Source of the DNA: Flavobacterium agri
Lineage (GTDB): Bacteria > Bacteroidota > Bacteroidia > Flavobacteriales > Flavobacteriaceae
Direction: 5' to 3'
DNA length: 64,000 nucleotides
Assembly (NCBI RefSeq): GCF_013401995.1
Contig: NZ_JACBJI010000002.1
Coordinates: 703,867-767,866 of the forward strand
The notes beneath the pieces are model-generated. The model had not been told where the DNA came from and made no database searches. It was given only the letters and a program-made list of their open reading frames with translations. This document shows, piece after piece, positions 34,068 to 40,714 of this stretch; positions within the stretch are counted from its first letter, which is position 1, and each line of letters begins with the position of its first letter. A program made the position numbers and the translations under genes.

Positions 34068-34430
34068 TTACATATTTGACATCCGATCCAAAGCCTCGTC
34101 AACAGATTGGGAAAAATTGATAAGCTGGCCTTTGTTGCTTTCCAAAATAAAATCATGAAGACTTTTGCTGTCGTATTTTTCGAAATCGCCAACAATCGTC
34201 AAGCCCATTCGATAGTTCGAGAATTTTTGCAGCATGTCGCCCGCCATACGGGTTTTGAGATCGAAGAAAGCAGGTATGATGTTGGTTTCGTGCACCAAAA
34301 TCCGATCGAAATCCTGATAGTACATATTCACGAGCAGTTCAAGCCCTTCGCCCGCGTCATTGATCAGGATGACATCCGAAAACACTTCGGCGATTTTCAA
34401 ATTTCCGATGAGGTGTGTCTTGATTTCCAT
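34068..34430 (-). CDS. DUF4180 domain protein
   Basis: 120 residues that match DUF4180 over the entire length. The N-terminal strand reads HLIGNLKIAEVFSDVILINDAGEGLELLV, the middle DRILVHETNIIPAFFDLKTRMAGDMLQKFSNY, and the end ESNKGQLINFSQSVDEAL. The fold is STAS-like and the function unknown. It lies 4 nt after the stop codon of the FAD-linked oxidase gene and belongs to that transcript, which begins with the GH13 gene at 37590. Confidence 0.85.
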   Translation of the reverse strand: MEIKTHLIGNLKIAEVFSDVILINDAGEGLELLVNMYYQDFDRILVHETNIIPAFFDLKTRMAGDMLQKFSNYRMGLTIVGDFEKYDSKSLHDFILESNKGQLINFSQSVDEALDRMSNM

Positions 34431-34434
34431 CGGC

Positions 34435-35913
34435 TTATCGGTAATGCTCGTAAAACTTGTTGCTGAAAATGCCGTCGGGATCGTATCTTTTCTTGAGTGC
34501 GAAAAACGAATCGGCCTGCGGATATACTTTGCGGAACGTGGTTTTGTCGATGTGCAGTCGATACGGCAAATAATACGTGCCGTCGTGATCGATCGCTAGT
34601 TTGACGAGTTTTTGGGTAAGCGCTTTCATGGCTTTTTCCTGTTCATCGGTTTTCTTTTGGTTGAACAAGAACACGAATCCGAACACATTTTCGCGCGCAT
34701 ACGCCAAATAGCTGTCGTTGTCTTTGTATACGTTGCGGATCGTGATGTTGAGCAAGTCGATGTCATTGTCGGGGAGTACTTTTTTCAACGCCTGCACGTA
34801 CTCGTCGAAACGGCGTTCGGGAATGAAATATTCCTGCAGAATATCGGTCGAACCGAAATCTTTGTTTTCGATAAGGCTTACGTCGTCGTTGAGGATTTCG
34901 TTGCGCGAGATGTTTGCGTCGGCCGTGAATTCTCCCAAATGCGTTTCCAAATCCCATCGGAGTCGTTTGCCGTATTCGCTGTTGACCGAACTGCGGAACA
35001 CCAAACGCTTGACTTCGGTCGTTTTTGCCGAATGTTTACGCGGTTTTTTCACGAGCGGCTTACCCGTCGATTTGAATACGTTGAGCGTCGCATTGAGCAG
35101 GAATTCCTTATCTGAAATATTGAGCCGGCCAAAAACCAGTTTCACGTCTTTGTCTTCGGACGCGTGTTTTTTAAAGTACGTGAGATAGTCTTTCGCATCG
35201 AGTTTATATCGCGTGAAACTCATGTTCTCGTTGTCGACGACTTTCATTTTGACGTCGAGGATGATGCCGAAAAGACCGTATCCGCCAATGACCAAATGAA
35301 ACAATTCCGCATTTTCAGTGCGGCTGCAAGTCACGATTTCCCCATCCGATTTCAATAAAGTGAACGAAACCACGCTCGAGGAAACCGGTGGCGAGTCTTT
35401 TTGCCAGCCGTGTCCGTTCACGCTCATCGAACCGCCAATCGAAAACGAGCTGAACGCCTGCATCACGGCAATCGATTTGTCGAATTTGTCGAGGTAATTG
35501 ATTGCGTCTTGCCAAAGTGCGCCCGATCCAATCGTCAAAATGTTGTGGATGGAATCAAATTCCATATGGTTGTACGGCCGCATGTTGAGTACGATTCCGT
35601 CGGGATACATCGTATGTCCGCCCATAGAATGGCGCGCGCCCGCGATCGAGATCGGTTTGCCCGACGATTTCGAATACGCGATAAGGTCTTTGAGTTGTAA
35701 AACGATACTGTCGCGGGTTTTAGCGATATCGACAAGTGAATCGATTTTGGTCAGGCTGAGTTCGCTCGCATCGTTCGTATAGCCTTTAGGCGTCGGCGGT
35801 TTGTGTCCGTCTTCGGCAAAAGCGGTCTTGGCGATGAAAAAAATCGGGAACGAAAGGAAAAGCAGCACAATGCCGATTCCCGTCCAAATGATGCGTTTGC
35901 GTTTGATTTTCAT
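34435..35913 (-). CDS. FAD-binding oxidase (sugar-lactone oxidase-like)
   Basis: 492 residues. An N-terminal hydrophobic segment (IIWTGIGIVLLFLSFPIFFIAK) serves as membrane anchor or signal. The PCMH-type FAD domain follows, with PISIAGARHSMGGHTMYPDG (the conserved RHSMGG region), NILTIGSGALWQDAI and SIGGSMSVNGHGWQ. The C-terminus reads YYLPYRLHIDKTTFRKVYPQ ... DPDGIFSNKFYEHYR, as in D-arabinono-1,4-lactone/L-gulonolactone oxidases. No covalent-flavin His context beyond RHSMGG can be confirmed. It is located 12 nt behind a periplasmic GH13 gene, so it could oxidise a sugar or sugar lactone in the periplasm. Confidence 0.8.
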   Translation of the reverse strand: MKIKRKRIIWTGIGIVLLFLSFPIFFIAKTAFAEDGHKPPTPKGYTNDASELSLTKIDSLVDIAKTRDSIVLQLKDLIAYSKSSGKPISIAGARHSMGGHTMYPDGIVLNMRPYNHMEFDSIHNILTIGSGALWQDAINYLDKFDKSIAVMQAFSSFSIGGSMSVNGHGWQKDSPPVSSSVVSFTLLKSDGEIVTCSRTENAELFHLVIGGYGLFGIILDVKMKVVDNENMSFTRYKLDAKDYLTYFKKHASEDKDVKLVFGRLNISDKEFLLNATLNVFKSTGKPLVKKPRKHSAKTTEVKRLVFRSSVNSEYGKRLRWDLETHLGEFTADANISRNEILNDDVSLIENKDFGSTDILQEYFIPERRFDEYVQALKKVLPDNDIDLLNITIRNVYKDNDSYLAYARENVFGFVFLFNQKKTDEQEKAMKALTQKLVKLAIDHDGTYYLPYRLHIDKTTFRKVYPQADSFFALKKRYDPDGIFSNKFYEHYR

Positions 35914-35925
35914 CGGAAACCCAAG

Positions 35926-37590
35926 TTATCGCTTTTCCAAAAGCACGATCGAAAACGGCGTGTCGAGTTCCACTTCTCCGAATTTGACCATCACGTCCTT
36001 GCCCGAATAGGCATCGCGCAATTTGGTGTAATCCTTGAAAACCGACGCGACTTTGATCGTTTTTGGGCCAACCGGCAAATCGAGGCCGATGACCACGCGA
36101 TCCTTGATTTCGCCGTTTTCGTAACCACGGCTGAACACATACGGCTTACCCGATATGACTTTATGGACGCCAGCTCCGACGGCCACGTGTCTCTTTCGGA
36201 ATTTGCCGAGTTTCTGCCAATGTTCGAGCGATTTCTTGGAATTTTCGTTGTTCGCGATCTCATCCCAATTCATGAACGAACGCAACGTCGCGTCGCCTTG
36301 AGTGCCTTCTATGACGAGTGATCTTGCGCTTTCGTCACCATAGTATACTTGTGAAATTCCGGGTGAAAGCAACAGTTTCGTGCCAGCTTCTATAGTTCGC
36401 GTGCGTTTGCCGTCGAACGGATTGCCGTCGTCGTGCGAAGACAGGTAATTCAGGACCGTGTAGCCTTCGAGCACGTTGTTGAGCTTGTCGGAATATTTCG
36501 AGAAGATGAATTCGTTGGTCTTTTCGGCGTCCCATCGGAACTCGAAATTGATCAGGCTGTTGAACCCGTTTTCGAAATAGTTGACTTTCTTATCTCCGAA
36601 ATTGTAGTCTTTCCCGCTTGAAATGCCGTATCCGTACACTTCGGCTACAGTAAAGAAATCGTTAGAATCCATTGTTTTTTCAGGATTTTTCTCTTTCCAT
36701 TCGGCAAATGCGATGTTGCATTGCGATTTGAATTCGCCCCAGACTTTTTCGTCGGTATGCTTGACCGTATCGGCGCGATAACCGTCTATGCCGAATTCAC
36801 GGATGTAGTCCGTGAGCCATTTGATGATGTAAAAACGAGGCGCGCGCGGATACCCCGTTTTCTTGAAGAAATCGTCGAGTTCTTTCACTTCTTGCTCATA
36901 TCGGCCTTCGGCTTTCCATTTATCGATGAGGTGTTGCGGCAATTGCACTTCCTGATTGCTTTCGGTGAGGACATCGGGTAGATTTTTTACGAGTGTGCAC
37001 GCCGTGGTCGTATCGAACGTCTTGTAATCGCATTGCGGGCCTGTCCTGACCCAATCCTGAGGCCAAACCGGATCTTGGTCGGTAACCGGGCCGGTGTGGT
37101 TGATCACGGCGTCGAGCAAAATCCTGATGCCGTGGCTGTGAGCGACTTCGACGAGTTCGGCGAGGTCTTTCGCCGTTCCGAAATTCGGGTCGATTTGCGT
37201 CCAATCCTTTGTCCAATACCCGTGAAAGCCGTAGGTGAGACCTTGACCTTCGTCTGTTCCGCCGTGAATCTGTTCGACGATCGGTGTCATCCAAATGGCA
37301 TTGATCCCAAGCTTGTCAAAATAGCCTTCCTCGATTTTCTGGGTGATGCCTTTAAGGTCGCCGCCTTCGAATCCGCGCAGTTTTCCGGTGGGTTGGTTGC
37401 GTCCGAAATTGACGTCGTTCGAAAGGTTGCCGTTATTGAATCGGTCGACGAGCAAGAAATACAAGTTCGCGCCTTCCCAAACGAAAGGCAATTTTTCTTT
37501 TTTGGCAGGAGTTTTCGGTGCGGTTTGCGCCTCGGTATTCATACTCATCATCAATGTCGCGAGGATTGCGGAGAAAAGCGTTTTCTTCAT
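35926..37590 (-). CDS. GH13 alpha-amylase-family enzyme, exported
   Basis: 554 residues from the ATG at 37590, immediately before a signal peptide (MKKTLFSAILATLMMSMNTEAQ). The catalytic GH13 regions are visible: DAVINHTGP (region I), DGYRADTVKHTD (nucleophile Asp), VAEVYGYG (acid/base Glu) and LSSHDDGNPF (third Asp). The start YFLLVDRFNNGN is typical of GH13 enzymes acting on alpha-1,4-glucans. The C-terminus is a short all-beta domain. No binding module and no T9SS signal are present, so it is probably periplasmic. It is the first gene of a unit with the FAD oxidase and DUF4180, at the outer end of the starch locus. Confidence 0.88.
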   Translation of the reverse strand: MKKTLFSAILATLMMSMNTEAQTAPKTPAKKEKLPFVWEGANLYFLLVDRFNNGNLSNDVNFGRNQPTGKLRGFEGGDLKGITQKIEEGYFDKLGINAIWMTPIVEQIHGGTDEGQGLTYGFHGYWTKDWTQIDPNFGTAKDLAELVEVAHSHGIRILLDAVINHTGPVTDQDPVWPQDWVRTGPQCDYKTFDTTTACTLVKNLPDVLTESNQEVQLPQHLIDKWKAEGRYEQEVKELDDFFKKTGYPRAPRFYIIKWLTDYIREFGIDGYRADTVKHTDEKVWGEFKSQCNIAFAEWKEKNPEKTMDSNDFFTVAEVYGYGISSGKDYNFGDKKVNYFENGFNSLINFEFRWDAEKTNEFIFSKYSDKLNNVLEGYTVLNYLSSHDDGNPFDGKRTRTIEAGTKLLLSPGISQVYYGDESARSLVIEGTQGDATLRSFMNWDEIANNENSKKSLEHWQKLGKFRKRHVAVGAGVHKVISGKPYVFSRGYENGEIKDRVVIGLDLPVGPKTIKVASVFKDYTKLRDAYSGKDVMVKFGEVELDTPFSIVLLEKR

Positions 37591-37678
37591 AGGTCGGTTT
37601 CCTCGCGTTGACAAGTTAGCGAACGAACAAGGCGAGGCGTTTTTAATTATGGTGAAATTTACGGATTTTCCATGAATA

Positions 37679-37712
37679 ACAAAGCCTCTCGAAGTGAATC
37701 GGAGGCTTTGTC
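37679..37712 (-). terminator. Terminator after the DUF1398 gene
   Basis: CAAAGCCTC (37680-37688) and GAGGCTTTG (37702-37710) form a 9-bp stem. It lies 21 nt after the stop codon of the longer (shifted) frame, which supports that frame as the ancestral end of the gene. Confidence 0.65.
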
Positions 37713-37732
37713 GGTAATTGGATTTTTAACGT

Positions 37733-38123
37733 TCACATTCCCGGAATTTGCTCGACGAGAATTTCATTTCCGTTTTTATCGAAATACGTACAAGTCATTT
37801 TTAAGGTCACACGTCCATTTTTCAACTCCCGATTTGGCCGCTTGAGTGCAGAAAGTCAAATAATCGGATTGTCCTTGCTGATGTGCTTTGAGATCGGATT
37901 TAAAAACATCGGCATTTGCGTTATGGGAAACGCCAAGCATTTCATATTTCGGATTCGAAACGGCGTTGAAATCGCCTTCGCCAAAATAGTCGGTATGGCC
38001 GTTGTTGACGAAAGTCGTATACGATATTACTCCGAGTTTTTTCAAATCCTGGATGTAAGCCGGAAAATCGGCGCCGGATTTCACTTTGGAATGGGCGGAA
38101 TGGATTTGGTTGATGGTGAACAT
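37733..38123 (-). pseudogene. DUF1398 family protein with a C-terminal frameshift
   Basis: The uninterrupted frame (37776-38123) gives 115 residues, starting MFTINQIHSAHSKVKSGADF and matching DUF1398 (YbcV-like). It ends, unlike the family, in KNDLYVFR. Directly at a run of five A's (37800-37804, minus strand) another frame takes over and continues M-T-C-T-Y-F-D-K-N-G-N-E-I-L-V-E-Q-I-P-G-M to a stop at 37733. That is the expected family end. The shift is of one base. It could be a true mutation, a sequencing error, or slippage at the A run. The function of the family is unknown. The gene stands alone between a GH13 gene and a structured element. Confidence 0.75.
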
Positions 38124-38151
38124 GAGTAGAGATTTGTTTTTTGATCCTGAA

Positions 38152-38288
38152 GCCTAGCCCGGATGCAGCGAATTAGCCTTTTGCAGTAAAACCGTACGCT
38201 TTGCGCTTTTTGCGGAAGCGACTGGAAGAAGCTCTTCGCAAAGGCTGCAAAACAAGGTTTTTCAAGAAAGCTAATCGCGGAAGCCGGA
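38152..38288 (+). ncRNA. Structured intergenic element, copy 3
   Basis: Plus strand: CCTAGCCCGGATGCAGCG begins the element and CGCGGAAGCCGG ends it. An outer stem GCGAATTAGC / GCTAATCGC (38168-38177 and 38269-38277) and an inner one CTTTTGCAG / CTGCAAAA can be drawn. The start is identical to that of copy 2. The element fills most of the gene-free stretch 38124-38331. In this orientation it is antisense to the neighbouring genes. Confidence 0.45.
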
Positions 38289-38331
38289 CACGAGCTTCTA
38301 AAAAGCGAACTGGCGAAGCAAAAGCTCCTGA

Positions 38332-40248
38332 TTATTTCAGCTCCAAAATATAAGCCGATTTTGGTTCGATTGTGACATCTTGTTCCAAATCGACGGATTT
38401 TCCGGAAACGACATCGGTTCCTGTCGTGAAATCCTTGAGGCCTTCGGCGAAACGCGCGGTTTTGAATGTTTGCGCCTTGTCGGAATTGTTGATCACGACC
38501 ATGACCGATTCTTTTTCGTTGTATCTGAAATAGACATACACATTGTTTTCAGGTAAAAACTGCAGCGTTTTTCCGTTGTGAATCACCGATTTCGACTTTC
38601 TCCAATTAAACAGTTTGGACGAGAAATCGAAATAAGCTTTTTCGGTTTCGTTTCTTCCAGAAGACGTGAAGGCGTTGTGCGGATCGCTGTTCCATCCGCC
38701 GGGAAAATCGCGTCTGATGTCGCCGTCGCCTTTTCCTTTGTCGCCTTGCATCCCGATTTCGGAACCGTAGTAGATTTGAGGGATTCCGCGCACCGTAGCG
38801 ATCAGCGTCATCGCCATTTTATACGAATCGAGGTTTTTGTAAATCTGGTTGAAACGCTGCGTATCGTGGTTTTCGGCAAACACGAGAATCGAATTGATGT
38901 TCGGATACAAAAAGTCGTTCGTGAAGTTTTCGTACACTTTGATGATGCCGCGGTCCCAATTCGGTTCGTTTTCGTTGAACACGTTTCCGAAGGCATCGTG
39001 AAGCGTGAAATCCATCACAGAAGGCAAATACGAATTATAGTTCTGGATCGCCCCGATTTTGGAATCCTTCTGCCAATAGGCCATTTGCGCCTGATCGTGC
39101 ATCCAGACTTCGCCTACGATGTTGAAGTGCGGATATTCGTCGGTGATCGCTTTCGTCCATTTCGAAATGCCTTCTTTGTCACAATAGCTGTAGGTGTCGA
39201 CACGGAATCCGTCGAGATCGGCGTATTCGATCCACCAAATCGCGTTTTGCGTGAGGTATTTCAAAACCAACGGATTGGCTTGGTTGAGATCGGGCATCGA
39301 CTTCACGAACCAGCCGTCTACGCAATATTTTTTGTCGATTTCGGATTTGTTCGGATCGAATTGTGTCGTCATGCGGTAATTGCTTTGGGCGTAACCCGGA
39401 AATTGGTGCACCCAATCGTATGTCGGCAAATCTTTGATCATCCAGTGTTCGGCGCCCCAATGGTTGGTCACATAATCCAGGATCAGCTTCATGTCGCGTT
39501 TGTGCAATTCCGATGAAAGCTTGAGATAATCGTCGTTCGTGCCGTATCGCGCATCGATTTTATACACGTCCGATTGGGCATATCCGTGGTAAGAGCCGCG
39601 GGCGTCGTTGTCTTCGCAAAGCGGCGTGCTCCAAACGGCTGTCGCGCCTAAACTTTTGAGGTAATCGAGATTGTCGATGATGCCGTCGATGTCGCCTCCG
39701 TGACGTCCGTGGTCGTTGTTGCGATCGGATTTTTCTTTCGTGTTTGATGTGTTGTCGTTGGACGGATTGCCGTTCGCGAAACGGTCGGGCATGATCAGAT
39801 AGACCAAATCGGAAGAGTCGAAACCTTGTCGCAGCGCGGAATCTTTGCGTCTTTGTTTGAGTTCGTATTTGTGGGTGAATTTGGTTTTACTTTTTTCGGA
39901 AAATGTGAACGTCAATTGAGTCGCCGGGATGTTTTTGGTATCGATCGTGACGAACAGATAGTTGGGGTTTTCGGTTTTGGTGACGCCTGTAATCGGAACG
40001 TTGTCGGAAACCGAAACGGTGTATTTGGAAATGTCTTTTCCGTAGAACATCACTTGCAGTTCCGGGTTTTTCATGTTGGAATACCAGAATGGCGGTTCGG
40101 TTTTTTGGAGTTGGGCGAGGAGTTGGTTTGGTAGTAGGGTAAATAGTGTTAATGTTGTGATTAGAAACCTCAAAGGTTTTGAAAACCTTTGAGGTTTAGA
40201 ACCAAAACCAAATTTTGAAAAAAGGTCCAAAGTAAAATTTGCTTTCAT
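38332..40248 (-). CDS. GH13 neopullulanase/cyclomaltodextrinase-like enzyme (SusA-like)
   Basis: 638 residues from the ATG at 40248 (MKANFTLDLFSKFGFGS). The signal peptide has an unusually long N-region of about 29 residues. Codons 18-28 are made up of a palindromic repeat and read KPQRFSKPLRF, followed by the hydrophobic LITTLTLFTLLPNQLLAQ. Next comes an N-terminal beta domain of the cyclomaltodextrinase type (TEPPFWYSNMKNPELQVMFY). The catalytic barrel has DYVTNHWG, DGFRVDTYSYCD (nucleophile), VGEVWMHD (acid/base) and FAENHDTQRF. A short C-terminal beta domain ends the protein. Such enzymes cut maltodextrins or cyclodextrins in the periplasm. Its gene is followed by the DUF1398 gene and preceded by a transposase-like ORF. 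Confidence 0.9.
   Translation of the reverse strand: MKANFTLDLFSKFGFGSKPQRFSKPLRFLITTLTLFTLLPNQLLAQLQKTEPPFWYSNMKNPELQVMFYGKDISKYTVSVSDNVPITGVTKTENPNYLFVTIDTKNIPATQLTFTFSEKSKTKFTHKYELKQRRKDSALRQGFDSSDLVYLIMPDRFANGNPSNDNTSNTKEKSDRNNDHGRHGGDIDGIIDNLDYLKSLGATAVWSTPLCEDNDARGSYHGYAQSDVYKIDARYGTNDDYLKLSSELHKRDMKLILDYVTNHWGAEHWMIKDLPTYDWVHQFPGYAQSNYRMTTQFDPNKSEIDKKYCVDGWFVKSMPDLNQANPLVLKYLTQNAIWWIEYADLDGFRVDTYSYCDKEGISKWTKAITDEYPHFNIVGEVWMHDQAQMAYWQKDSKIGAIQNYNSYLPSVMDFTLHDAFGNVFNENEPNWDRGIIKVYENFTNDFLYPNINSILVFAENHDTQRFNQIYKNLDSYKMAMTLIATVRGIPQIYYGSEIGMQGDKGKGDGDIRRDFPGGWNSDPHNAFTSSGRNETEKAYFDFSSKLFNWRKSKSVIHNGKTLQFLPENNVYVYFRYNEKESVMVVINNSDKAQTFKTARFAEGLKDFTTGTDVVSGKSVDLEQDVTIEPKSAYILELK
40165..40197. 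repeat. Palindromic repeat (REP-like), copy B, inside a coding sequence
   Basis: AAACCTCAAAGGTTTT (40165-40180), a spacer G and the exact reverse complement (40182-40197). It lies within the signal-peptide region of the GH13 gene and is translated in frame as part of it. Confidence 0.9.
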
Positions 40249-40301
40249 AATTGTAGTTGTTTCAATAGAATTCAATCCGAAAGCAAAATGCCTCCAGAAG
40301 A

Positions 40302-40652
40302 TTACTCGATTATTTCCTCCCGCTTGAATCGCACCCGAAATAAACTTCCCGTTCGATCGTAACGTTTATTGAACGCTTTCGTGTAGCTGTTGAACAAATT
40401 CGAGAAAGGTTGATAAATCTTTGTTTTATATTTTTCGGGAATTTCTTCCACGGGCCGAATCCGAACCTTGATCTCCAATCGATTCAAATGCATTTCACAA
40501 TCGAGAATTTTCGCGACGGGATGAATGTGTTTCTCCATCAATTCTGTGAAGTATCGGCAATTTTCCTGATCTCGAAAAATCAATTCGTCGTTGTTGCCGA
40601 CATGAGTGATGATATACGATTGATTGGCTTCGAGTTTTTTGACTTGTTCCAT
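40302..40652 (-). CDS. Short REP-associated tyrosine transposase-like protein without catalytic motifs
   Basis: 116 residues. The C-terminal half, QPFSNLFNSYTKAFNKRYDRTGSLF (split here: QPFSNLFNSYTKAFNK at 81-96, RYDRTGSLF at 97-105), is the best-conserved stretch of Bacteroidota Y1/RAYT proteins. The N-terminal segment IFRDQENCRYFTELMEKHIHPVA also fits. However, the HUH metal site (normally PNHFHLLI-like) reads MHLNRLEIKVRI (54-65) and has no HxH. The protein ends at about the point where the catalytic-tyrosine helix should follow. It cannot be an active transposase as written. The gene is flanked by palindromes B (105 bp downstream) and C (10 bp upstream), like a RAYT with its REPs. It is a relic or a domesticated DNA-binding protein. 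Confidence 0.7.
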   Translation of the reverse strand: MEQVKKLEANQSYIITHVGNNDELIFRDQENCRYFTELMEKHIHPVAKILDCEMHLNRLEIKVRIRPVEEIPEKYKTKIYQPFSNLFNSYTKAFNKRYDRTGSLFRVRFKREEIIE

Positions 40653-40661
40653 TAGTCAAAT

Positions 40662-40694
40662 AAACCTCAAAGGTTTTCAAAACCTTTGAGGTTT
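40662..40694. repeat. Palindromic repeat (REP-like), copy C
   Basis: AAACCTCAAAGGTTTT (40662-40677), a spacer C and the reverse complement (40679-40694). It lies 10 bp before the start of the transposase-like gene and 21 bp after the stop of the GH65 gene, and may serve as that gene's terminator. The box TTCTGTACATTTTGTTAAAA follows at once. Confidence 0.9.
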
Positions 40695-40714
40695 TTCTGT
40701 ACATTTTGTTAAAA

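Noticed and set aside
40302..40652. Complete IS200/IS605 element
   Set aside because: The HUH motif and the catalytic-tyrosine region are missing, and no separate left/right ends or target (TTAC-type) site could be identified.
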